Source: Bacteroidota bacterium | Lineage (GTDB): Bacteria > Bacteroidota > Bacteroidia > Flavobacteriales > Flavobacteriaceae | Direction of reading: 5' to 3' | Length of the DNA stretch: 9,981 nucleotides | Assembly (NCBI GenBank): GCA_023386255.1 | Contig: JAEWKB010000310.1 | Span: 1 to 9,981, forward strand | Shown: piece after piece, positions 1 through 5,745 of the stretch | Numbering within the stretch: position 1 is the stretch's first letter | Layout: each line of letters starts with the position of its first letter | Made by a program: the position numbers and the translations under genes | Notes under the pieces: model-generated | Seen by the model: only the letters and a program-made list of their open reading frames with translations | What the model was told of the DNA's origin: nothing | The model's database searches: none

Positions 1-100
1 AGGCAAACCTCGGATTATTCCACACTCAAAACAACACATAATTTTTCCAAAACTGACGATATAAAGTTCACCTTATTGAAAAAAAAGATAATTTTAGGAC

Positions 101-1579
101 ATGAACGCGCTGCACAAAATCATCAATATTTTATCGCCCGAGGAGAAGAGGGCTTTTACCGCCTACCTGAGCAAAAAAAATAAACGGTATGATGTGCAGA
201 ACATCAACTTATTCATGCTGCTTGAAGGCGAGGGTACCGATGAAGATGACTTCAGTGATAAGTTTGCCTCAATTGAGGCCTACCATGCGTTGCGCAAACG
301 ACTTTTTAGTTCCCTTATCGCTTTTTTGGGGATGCGCCGTTTTGAGGATGAAACCTCTGCAGAGCACACCATCATGCAGATGCTCCTGGCTGCCCGTACG
401 CTTTTTGAGCAAAAACTATATAAAGAAGGTTTCAGGGCCCTGGCCAAAGCTGAGGCCAAAGCCATGCCGCTGGAACACTTCGCCCTGCTGAACGACATCT
501 ACCACACGCACATACAGTTTGCCCATTTTTCTGAAACTGACGATCTTGAGGATGTAATACAAAAATTCAAAGCCAACCGCAGGAAGATGGACGCTGAGGA
601 GCAGATGAACATTGCCTACGCGCTCCTTCGCCGTGAGCTCGCCGAAATATACCACAAAGGCAAGGTGATCGACTTCCGTGCTTTCATTCAGGAGACCATG
701 GAGAAGCAGGGGGTGTCTGCGGAAGCGCTCACCTTTAAATCCCTCTACCAGATATTATTCATTGCCAATGAGTACGCCTCCATCAACAGCAACTATAAGC
801 TTGTGGAACCGTTTATGGAAAGTGCCTACAGCTTTATCAGCGCTAAAGAAAGCTTTAGCGAAAAACAGCTGTACTACCATATTTACATTTTGTACCTGCT
901 GGCCAATATGCACTTTAGGAACGGGAGGTTTGCCGAAAGCAAAGCCTTTTTACAAAAGATGGAGGAACAGATGCAAAAGCAGGGGCGCAAATATTATAAC
1001 CGCTTCCTGCTGCGCTACAGCCTGCTCCTGGCGCTGAATGAAAATTATACCGGCAATCCCGCTGTTGGAATTGCTGTTTTGCAGGACGCGCTAAAGCAAG
1101 AAGGCGACGAAACCGATGTGGCCGACCTCCGCCTGTGCCTGGCCGTACTTTACCTGCAGCAGAACAACGGGACTGAAGCCTCAAAGCTAATGCTGCTTTT
1201 TAACCGCACCGATGCATGGTACGAAAAGCACATGGGCATGGACTGGGCCATAAAGAAAAAGCTGATAGAGGTAATACTATACATACAGGTGGAGCATATA
1301 GATTATGCCCTGCTGCACCTGAAAGGCTTCAGGAAACGCTACAAAAAATACCTTGAGAGCGTAAACGAATATAATGTGCTGACATACATTGTATTGCTGA
1401 AGGAACTGATTGAAAGTCCTGAACTGTTCGAGCTGGAACACTACCAGAACAGTGTAGACATCCTGCTGCATGATGTAAGCGAGACGGGCGACATTATAGT
1501 GATGAGCTTTGTAGGCTGGATGATGGCCGCGGCCACCAACCGTAAACCCTATGATGTTATTATGGAGCTCATGCCTTAA
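101..1579 (+). CDS. Helical-repeat (TPR-like) protein of unknown function, 492 aa
   Basis: No catalytic motif is recognisable. The protein has no signal peptide or membrane segment and is probably cytoplasmic. Almost the whole length reads as amphipathic helices with regularly spaced aromatic and small residues (for example around residues 95-140, 255-300 and 335-400), which fits an alpha-solenoid of TPR-like hairpins. The N-terminus (INILSPEEKRAFTAYL, then a Lys-rich stretch) resembles the start of a group of about 500-residue Bacteroidota proteins annotated only as hypothetical or tetratricopeptide-repeat proteins; that link is from memory. The ATG follows an AT-rich leader without a clear Shine-Dalgarno sequence, normal for this phylum. 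The gene's stop codon overlaps that of the convergent HD gene. It is certainly a real gene from its length, codon pattern and GC content (close to that of the desaturase gene). A scaffolding role would be guesswork. Confidence 0.85.
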   Translation: MNALHKIINILSPEEKRAFTAYLSKKNKRYDVQNINLFMLLEGEGTDEDDFSDKFASIEAYHALRKRLFSSLIAFLGMRRFEDETSAEHTIMQMLLAARTLFEQKLYKEGFRALAKAEAKAMPLEHFALLNDIYHTHIQFAHFSETDDLEDVIQKFKANRRKMDAEEQMNIAYALLRRELAEIYHKGKVIDFRAFIQETMEKQGVSAEALTFKSLYQILFIANEYASINSNYKLVEPFMESAYSFISAKESFSEKQLYYHIYILYLLANMHFRNGRFAESKAFLQKMEEQMQKQGRKYYNRFLLRYSLLLALNENYTGNPAVGIAVLQDALKQEGDETDVADLRLCLAVLYLQQNNGTEASKLMLLFNRTDAWYEKHMGMDWAIKKKLIEVILYIQVEHIDYALLHLKGFRKRYKKYLESVNEYNVLTYIVLLKELIESPELFELEHYQNSVDILLHDVSETGDIIVMSFVGWMMAAATNRKPYDVIMELMP

Positions 1580-2229
1580 AGCCTGCCTTCCCACTCCGCG
1601 TAAAACTGAGTGAGGAAATCTTCCATATACCTGTGGCGGCCTTCGGCTATTTTTTTGCCTGTTTGGGTATTGAACCTGTCCTTCAGCAGCAGCAGCTTTT
1701 CGTAAAAGTGATTTATGGTAGGCGATGTGGTATTCTTATACTCTTCTTTGGTCATGTTCAGGTTAGGGGCAATGGCAGGGTCATACAGCGCCCTGTTCTT
1801 AAACCCGCCGTAGTTAAAGGCACGGGCTATGCCTATGGCGCCAAGGGCATCCAGCCTGTCGGCGTCCTGAACGATGTCCAGTTCTTTAGATGAAAATTTC
1901 TTCTCGAAGTTCCCGCCCTTAAACGAGATGTTCTCTATAATATTCACTACATGTATTATCGTCTCCTCCGGTACGCCCTCCTTCTCCAAAAATTCCCATG
2001 CCATTTTTGGCCCTACGGTCTCATCGCCATTGTTGAACTTGCTGTCGGCAATGTCGTGCAGAAGTGCGCCCAGTTGTACCACCAGTTCATCGCATTCCTC
2101 ACCTTTGGCAATAAGCAGCGCATTATTGTAAACGCGCTCTATGTGGAACCAGTCGTGCCCGCCTTCGGCACCGTGTAGTTGCTGTTTTACGAAAGAGATG
2201 GTGTTGGTGATGAGGTTTATATTATTCAT
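1576..2229 (-). CDS. HD-domain phosphohydrolase, YedJ/YpgQ-like
   Basis: Cytoplasmic metal-dependent hydrolase of the HD superfamily, 217 aa, full length for the YedJ/YpgQ group. The metal ligands can be read off: H29 in GHDWFHIERV, the H58-D59 pair in LGALLHDIAD, and the distal Asp in QDADRLDALGAIG (D122/D124). The last motif is characteristic of this group. Members I know of are reported to hydrolyse nucleotides (phosphatase or pyrophosphohydrolase activity with Mn or similar metals), so a house-cleaning nucleotide role is likely, but the substrate cannot be read from sequence. The start lies 9 bp after the stop of the lipoprotein gene, so the two may be co-transcribed. The 3' end shares TTAA with the stop of the convergent 492-aa gene. 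A decayed copy of this gene's first 70 or so bases lies at 2703-2769. Confidence 0.93.
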   Translation of the reverse strand: MNNINLITNTISFVKQQLHGAEGGHDWFHIERVYNNALLIAKGEECDELVVQLGALLHDIADSKFNNGDETVGPKMAWEFLEKEGVPEETIIHVVNIIENISFKGGNFEKKFSSKELDIVQDADRLDALGAIGIARAFNYGGFKNRALYDPAIAPNLNMTKEEYKNTTSPTINHFYEKLLLLKDRFNTQTGKKIAEGRHRYMEDFLTQFYAEWEGRL

Positions 2230-2238
2230 CTATTTTAA

Positions 2239-2769
2239 TTAATTTGTCCAGTAATATACCAGCACTTTATTATTAAGGAATAAAATTGAGCAATTAGGGT
2301 TAGTGGTAAATATTGAGCCCGGAGCAATGTTGCTTACATCACTTTGCTTTATTTCTTCTTTAAGCTTCTTCGGAAGCCATTTAAAATCAAATGTACTAAG
2401 TTGTGAATTTTGTGTTGGATAATCCATTGATGAATATTCGCTCCGAAGCTTAGCAAAAGTAGCGGCATCGAAATCCAGCATTGCCTCCAGAGTATAATCA
2501 GATGGCCCTAATCTTCCATCACCTGTCTTTGACAACTCATATTCCACCTGCTCAGGTTTATATTGGTCAAAATTAAGGAAGCCATCAATTTTCATGATGT
2601 CTGTGCCATGAGTAACTTCAGGCTTACTTCCGGAACAAGAGCATCCTATTATAGTTAGGAATAATATAATTATTAAAAGATTTTTTATGGCTCTAAAATG
2701 CCCCGCCTTCGGCGCGGTATAATTGTTGTTTAACGAAGCGATGGTGTTAGGGATGAGTGTGATTTGCAT
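2239..2769 (-). CDS. Small putative lipoprotein with an acquired N-terminal extension
   Basis: The 176-residue reading frame contains a hydrophobic stretch (about residues 28-42) ending in the lipobox LTIIGC with the lipidation Cys at position 43, then a Ser/Cys/Gly-rich tether and a soluble domain of about 130 residues with no motif I recognise. This predicts a lipoprotein exported and anchored in the cell envelope. Residues 1-24 are unlike a signal-peptide n-region: they match the first 25 residues of the neighbouring HD phosphohydrolase (shared pattern I-x-L-I-x-N-T-I and final GH) and derive from a duplicated DNA fragment. Just after it, residues 28-32 read IKNLL, where ATA replaces what would be the ATG of a textbook start (MKNLLIIILFL). 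Translation therefore starts either at 2769, using the borrowed ATG, or weakly at the ATA at 2686-2688. The gene is clearly more AT-rich than the genes outside the islet. Function unknown. Confidence 0.7.
   Translation of the reverse strand: MQITLIPNTIASLNNNYTAPKAGHFRAIKNLLIIILFLTIIGCSCSGSKPEVTHGTDIMKIDGFLNFDQYKPEQVEYELSKTGDGRLGPSDYTLEAMLDFDAATFAKLRSEYSSMDYPTQNSQLSTFDFKWLPKKLKEEIKQSDVSNIAPGSIFTTNPNCSILFLNNKVLVYYWTN
2703..2769 (-). pseudogene. Decayed copy of the 5' end of the HD phosphohydrolase gene
   Basis: Read leftward from the ATG at 2769, this stretch aligns with the start of the HD gene (2229 down to about 2159). By hand I count about 50 identical positions of 63 between the two. The match covers the codons for INLITNTI and ends in the shared block GCCGAAGGCGGG. 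There is a one-base deletion after the codon for Ile10 and a compensating extra G near the end, so the frame is lost and then regained. The copy stays open and runs into the lipoprotein frame. Similarity stops at the start codon on one side and just after the GGH codons on the other. Confidence 0.72.
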
Positions 2770-2815
2770 GGAAAAGTTTGAGGTGCGAATTTCGGGAAAA
2801 TGCAGAAGTTTTTAA

Positions 2816-2835
2816 GCCACGAATTACACTAATTT
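2816..2835 (+). repeat. Short interspersed repeat, GCCACGAATTAC type, copy 1
   Basis: The 20 bases starting GCCACGAATTAC recur in inverted orientation at 3445-3464, with 17 of 20 positions identical. This is a type of short intergenic repeat that I recall from flavobacterial genomes (tandem CACGAATT units). It lies in the 99-bp gap between the lipoprotein gene and the first small membrane-protein gene. The rest of that gap is AT-rich and shows nothing else I can name. Confidence 0.6.
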
Positions 2836-2868
2836 TTAAATTAAAGTTGAATCGCTATACACCTTCGC

Positions 2869-3279
2869 TTAATTACTTGTCCTATCAGCAATATCATTAT
2901 GATCTTCCTGTAATTTAAAATACCAGATAGAGGGAATCATTATTGATGCGTAGGAGATAAATAATTTCATGCAATCATCAAAAATTTCACCTGTTATAAT
3001 GTAAGAAGAAACCAAAATCCCAACTATTGCAACTATAGATAAGGCAAGTTTTATTGTAATAGGCCGCTGCATGCGTTTCTTCATATACCCTTTGACCAGG
3101 GAAAATAAGATTAATGTTGGTATGGAAAGTATAAAGCCCAGCACATTTATAATAACTATCAATATAACAGCACCCATTAAATGTGCAAAGTCCTGAAAGT
3201 TAGCAGGGCTTAACCAAAAGTAAACCAACGGTGAAACAGTAATAGTAGTAAGCCAAACTTTAAGTTTATAAAAGGACAT
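2869..3279 (-). CDS. Small four-helix membrane protein, paralogue A
   Basis: A 136-residue inner-membrane protein with four predicted hydrophobic segments at about residues 8-24, 35-63, 75-97 and 105-121. Basic residues in the loop at 64-73 (KGYMKKRMQR) suggest that this loop is cytoplasmic. It has no recognisable family motif. It is a paralogue of the next gene upstream (ending at 3525): both share F-Y-K/R followed by KVWL-x-T at the N-terminus and an S-x-PT segment plus a basic loop in the middle. A Bacteroidota-type -7 element (TAAATTTG) lies 19 bp upstream of the ATG. Base composition is very AT-rich: 16 G/C among the 60 bases 2941-3000, against 36 of 60 at 4561-4620 in the desaturase gene. 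This suggests a different history from its neighbours. Function unknown. Confidence 0.78.
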   Translation of the reverse strand: MSFYKLKVWLTTITVSPLVYFWLSPANFQDFAHLMGAVILIVIINVLGFILSIPTLILFSLVKGYMKKRMQRPITIKLALSIVAIVGILVSSYIITGEIFDDCMKLFISYASIMIPSIWYFKLQEDHNDIADRTSN

Positions 3280-3297
3280 ATAACAGAATTAGCCTTA

Positions 3298-3305
3298 CAA
3301 ATTTA
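3298..3305 (-). promoter_or_regulatory. Bacteroidota-type -7 promoter element for paralogue A
   Basis: On the minus strand this reads TAAATTTG, an exact match to the TAnnTTTG consensus of the Bacteroidota primary sigma factor. It lies 19 bp upstream of the ATG at 3279. A clear -33 TTG is not seen at the usual distance, so this remains a candidate. Confidence 0.45.
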
Positions 3306-3331
3306 AGTAATAATATCAGAGCTCTATTAAA

Positions 3332-3360
3332 ACACACCCCCTTCCCCTCTCAAGAGGGGA
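3332..3360 (-). repeat. Intergenic hairpin repeat, inverted copy
   Basis: This contains CCCCTCTCAAGAGGGG, the reverse complement of the core in the copies at 3386-3429 and 3480-3525, followed on the minus strand by a G-rich tail ending GTGTGT. The core is itself a stem-loop (7-bp arms). This copy lacks the TCGGCACGCCCGAGTGTT leader present in the other two. Confidence 0.7.
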
Positions 3361-3385
3361 GCTGCCACTCTTGCTTTTTAGATTG

Positions 3386-3429
3386 TCGGCACGCCCGAGT
3401 GTTCCCTTCTTGAGAGGGCTAGGGGTTGT
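3386..3429 (+). repeat. Intergenic hairpin repeat, direct copy 1
   Basis: It begins TCGGCACGCCCGAGTGTT and continues through a slightly degenerate core (CCCTTCTTGAGAGGG) to TAGGGGTTGT. It is nearly identical to the copy at 3480-3525, apart from two single-base gaps and about two substitutions. The core can fold into a hairpin. Confidence 0.75.
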
Positions 3430-3444
3430 AAAAATAATTCGAGC

Positions 3445-3464
3445 TAATTCGCGTAATTCGTGGC
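3445..3464 (-). repeat. Short interspersed repeat, GCCACGAATTAC type, copy 2
   Basis: On the minus strand this reads GCCACGAATTAC followed by GCGAATTA, matching 17 of 20 bases of 2816-2835 in the opposite orientation. It sits between the two direct hairpin repeats, so two unrelated repeat types are nested in the 245-bp gap 3280-3524. Confidence 0.6.
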
Positions 3465-3479
3465 AAAAATTATACCCTA

Positions 3480-3525
3480 TCGGCACGCCCGAGTGTTCCC
3501 CTCTTGAGAGGGGTTAGGGGTGTGT
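3480..3525 (+). repeat. Intergenic hairpin repeat, direct copy 2
   Basis: It carries the best core, CCCCTCTTGAGAGGGG, after the same 18-base leader as the copy at 3386, and ends TAGGGGTGTGT. Its last base is the first base (plus-strand order) of the stop codon of the leftward membrane-protein gene at 3525-3527, so the repeat abuts the coding end exactly. The hairpin could also act as a weak transcription terminator or mRNA end for that gene. Confidence 0.78.
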
Positions 3526-3923
3526 CAATAATTACCCTCTTGCCGGAGTGGAAACAGCAAAATGGCACATAGCAGCACCAGCGCATAAATAACTTGCGGA
3601 GTAACGGGGTATAAATTAAATTGTACAATAGAGAAAGAAATAAAAACCCCTGATAATCCCACTAAAATAGTTACTGCTTTGGTAACAACTATATTTTGCA
3701 ACAATTTTTTTAGTCCGGCAAATACGAGTATTAACAGGAGAAATGTAGGCGCAGAGAAAGCCGCACTAAAAAATATCATTAGCCAAAGTATGGCAAAAAG
3801 TTCTGTAAAGCCAGACCAGTTATCTTCTACAAATTGGAGGTATAAACATAAAAGCAACGGTGCTACAAGAACTGTAGCCAGCCAAACCTTCATTAAATAA
3901 GCTCTGTAGAAAACTCCGGGCAT
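3525..3923 (-). CDS. Small four-helix membrane protein, paralogue B
   Basis: With the start I prefer, it is a 132-residue protein with hydrophobic segments at about 14-31, 42-70, 82-101 and 109-125, predicted to sit in the inner membrane. It aligns along its length with the 136-residue protein at 2869-3279: VFYR/SFYK and KVWLAT/KVWLTT at the N-terminus, then a shared Pro-Thr in helix 2 and a Lys-rich loop. The frame is open upstream to 4025, but that part overlaps the end of the desaturase gene and runs through its terminator hairpin, so I place the start at 3923, where similarity to the paralogue begins; 3893 (MKVWL) is the alternative. The C-terminus stops at the edge of an intergenic repeat and is about nine residues shorter than in the paralogue. 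No known function. Confidence 0.72.
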   Translation of the reverse strand: MPGVFYRAYLMKVWLATVLVAPLLLCLYLQFVEDNWSGFTELFAILWLMIFFSAAFSAPTFLLLILVFAGLKKLLQNIVVTKAVTILVGLSGVFISFSIVQFNLYPVTPQVIYALVLLCAILLFPLRQEGNY

Positions 3924-3936
3924 AGTATAGGTATAG

Positions 3937-3958
3937 AAAAGGCCGTCACTAGACGGCC
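3937..3958 (-). terminator. Rho-independent terminator after the desaturase gene
   Basis: On the minus strand the sequence is GGCCGTC, loop TAGT, GACGGCC, then TTTT. The 7-bp arms pair perfectly, and the hairpin begins 8 bp after the desaturase stop codon. The T-run is short, so termination may be partial. The position argues that membrane-protein gene B is a separate transcription unit. Confidence 0.75.
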
Positions 3959-3966
3959 CCATAGTT

Positions 3967-4962
3967 TTATCTAACCAAAGCAGGCTGTACCCACTTAAAT
4001 ATATGTGATTCCTCAGGTATAACAAGCCTTTCGCTTATCCTTGTCATCCTGTCCGGCAGCTTCATTAAAAAATCACGCGCCTTTTCGGCTTCTGCCGTAA
4101 GGCCGGTAATCTTGTCAATCTGCCATTTTTCAATCAGCTTCTTCAGGATATCTACATAATCCGTAGCCGTATAAACGCCTATGCGCTGCGCCGAGTCTGA
4201 GAACTGCTCAAACGCCTCGCCCAACTTCTGGCCCGATTCCCTTAAAAAGTGCGCCGGCATAACAATCTTTTGCTTCATCATGTACTGGAACGCCAGCATC
4301 ATCTCGCTTGGGTCAACCTTAAATATCCTGTCCACAAACTCGCTGTAGGCCATGTGGTGGCGCATTTCATCGCCCGCAATAAGCTTGCACATTTTGCTCA
4401 GCTTGTTGTCGCCAAACTTCTTGGCTATCTGCGACACGCGGTTGTGCGAAATATACGTGGCCAGCTCCTGGAAGCTTGTGTACACAAAGTTCTTGTACGG
4501 GTCGCGGTCGGTACCAATGTCAAAACCATCGTTTATAAGGTGGTGCGTGGTCATTTCCACTTCGCGCATGTTCACGCGGCCGCTCAGGTAAAGGTATTTG
4601 TTCAGCAGGTCGCCGTGGCGGTTCTCTTCACCCGTCCAGTGCCTTACCCACTGGCTCCAGCCGTTGCCGCCGTTATCAACCTGGTTTACGCCTTCCACAT
4701 CCATAAGCCACGACTCATAGGTAGGCAGCGCTTCTTCAGTAATAGTATCGCCCACAAGCACTACCCAAAAATCGTAGGGCAGGTCTTTGGCTATTTCACG
4801 GAGCTCTTTTACTTCCTCCATGAAGTTTTCATTCTGTGTGTCGGGCAGCAGATCGCTCGGCTGCCAGATCTTTTCGACAGGTATAAGGTAGTTCTCCACG
4901 AAAGAATCAATGTTCTTTTCGAGGAACTGCATTACTTCAAGCCGAATGTTTTTTATAGACAT
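3967..4962 (-). CDS. Soluble diiron acyl-ACP desaturase
   Basis: Fatty-acid desaturase type 2 (plant stearoyl-ACP desaturase family), 331 aa, a cytoplasmic enzyme that uses oxygen and reduced ferredoxin to place a cis double bond in acyl chains bound to acyl carrier protein. The six iron ligands of the castor enzyme align here: E76 (TEEALPTY), E113 and H116 (EENRHGDLLNKYLYLSGRV), E166 (YTSFQELAT), E199 and H202 (DEMRHH). The EENRH block is almost identical to the plant enzymes. The plastid transit peptide is absent, as expected in bacteria. The gene starts 7 bp after the plsC stop, so the two form one operon in which the enzyme would supply unsaturated acyl chains for phospholipid assembly. 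A hairpin terminator follows at once. The regiospecificity (delta-9 or other) cannot be deduced. Confidence 0.96.
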   Translation of the reverse strand: MSIKNIRLEVMQFLEKNIDSFVENYLIPVEKIWQPSDLLPDTQNENFMEEVKELREIAKDLPYDFWVVLVGDTITEEALPTYESWLMDVEGVNQVDNGGNGWSQWVRHWTGEENRHGDLLNKYLYLSGRVNMREVEMTTHHLINDGFDIGTDRDPYKNFVYTSFQELATYISHNRVSQIAKKFGDNKLSKMCKLIAGDEMRHHMAYSEFVDRIFKVDPSEMMLAFQYMMKQKIVMPAHFLRESGQKLGEAFEQFSDSAQRIGVYTATDYVDILKKLIEKWQIDKITGLTAEAEKARDFLMKLPDRMTRISERLVIPEESHIFKWVQPALVR

Positions 4963-4969
4963 AATTAAT

Positions 4970-5704
4970 TTAATTTTTTATTCCTTGCACCACTGCATTT
5001 TCAGTCCGCACCATCACTTCGTCAAAAGGAATGTTCTTTACCGGGAAAGGGTCCTGTATCGTAAAGGTCAAATGGCATCCTAACCCCAGCGGGAACTGCC
5101 CGTAACGGAACAATTTCCAGGAATTATTGATGCTGACAGGTACAATGTAAGCAGAAGGAGCGTATTTGCAAAGGATTTTAAGACCATTTTCAGAAAATCG
5201 TTTTGGTTCGCCGGTCTTGCTTCGTGTACCTTCGGGGAAAATAACTGCAGATCGTTTGTGTTTTTCAATATATTCAGCCATGCCTTTAATAGCCGGCAGG
5301 GCCTGTTTAGGGTCTTTTCGGTCGATTAGTACCGATCCGCCATGCCTCAGGTTGTACGATACGCTCGGTATCCCTTTGCCTAACTCTTTCTTGCTGATGA
5401 ACTTAGGGTGGAACTTACGCATAAACCAGATGATGGCCGGGATGTCATACATGCTTTGGTGGTTGGCCACGATAATGAGCGGCACACCATGCGGCACCTT
5501 TTCGCGGCCGGTAAAGGTATAGGTAGTGCCCAACAGATGGGTTGTCCTTACAATACCCAGGTTTAGTATATCAACACTCTTTTTATGCGCCTGGTAGCCG
5601 AAAACATTCAGGCAAAGCCACTGTATAGGGTGAAATATCACCAAAAGCAGCAAAAAGACAATGTAATAAATTACAGTAACAGGATATGATAAAACCTTTT
5701 CCAT
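4970..5704 (-). CDS. plsC: 1-acyl-sn-glycerol-3-phosphate acyltransferase
   Basis: PlsC/LPLAT-family enzyme of 244 aa that acylates lysophosphatidic acid to phosphatidic acid at the inner face of the inner membrane. An N-terminal hydrophobic anchor spans about residues 8-32. The acyltransferase blocks are intact: NHQSMYD (N81-D87, the catalytic H-x4-D), the GGSVLIDRKD block at 122-131, FPEGTRS at 156-162 (phosphate binding), and a VPVSI segment further on. The acyl-ACP desaturase follows after 7 bp, which ties this copy to incorporating unsaturated chains into membrane lipid. A TAnnTTTG promoter element sits 20-27 bp before the ATG, with an inverted repeat where a regulator could block or activate it. 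Related acyltransferases for ornithine or other lipids share these motifs, so the exact acceptor is inferred. Confidence 0.94.
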   Translation of the reverse strand: MEKVLSYPVTVIYYIVFLLLLVIFHPIQWLCLNVFGYQAHKKSVDILNLGIVRTTHLLGTTYTFTGREKVPHGVPLIIVANHQSMYDIPAIIWFMRKFHPKFISKKELGKGIPSVSYNLRHGGSVLIDRKDPKQALPAIKGMAEYIEKHKRSAVIFPEGTRSKTGEPKRFSENGLKILCKYAPSAYIVPVSINNSWKLFRYGQFPLGLGCHLTFTIQDPFPVKNIPFDEVMVRTENAVVQGIKN

Positions 5705-5723
5705 ACACGGGAAATAATGGGTG

Positions 5724-5731
5724 CAAAAGTA
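5724..5731 (-). promoter_or_regulatory. -7 promoter element of the plsC-desaturase operon
   Basis: On the minus strand this reads TACTTTTG, an exact TAnnTTTG match, 19 bp before the plsC ATG. The matching -33 position falls at about 5751-5756, inside the inverted repeat 5746-5767. Confidence 0.6.
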
Positions 5732-5745
5732 GTACCTTTTTTACA

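Noticed and set aside
1..100. Promoter or partial gene at the left edge
   Set aside because: The 100 bases are AT-rich. I see no exact TAnnTTTG element at a good distance from the ATG at 101 and no convincing coding frame, so nothing is called.
3332..3525. CRISPR array
   Set aside because: Only two direct copies with 50 bases between them, one inverted copy, no regular spacer series and no cas gene. These are interspersed hairpin repeats.
3924..4025. Upstream extension of membrane-protein paralogue B
   Set aside because: It overlaps the desaturase 3' end in another frame and crosses its terminator. Similarity to the paralogue begins only at about 3923.
4249..4968. Open frame of 239 codons on the plus strand opposite the desaturase gene
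   Set aside because: It is antisense to a gene with all catalytic residues, and its product is a low-complexity His/Val/Leu mixture with no domain. It is open only because of the GC-rich codon pattern of the real gene.
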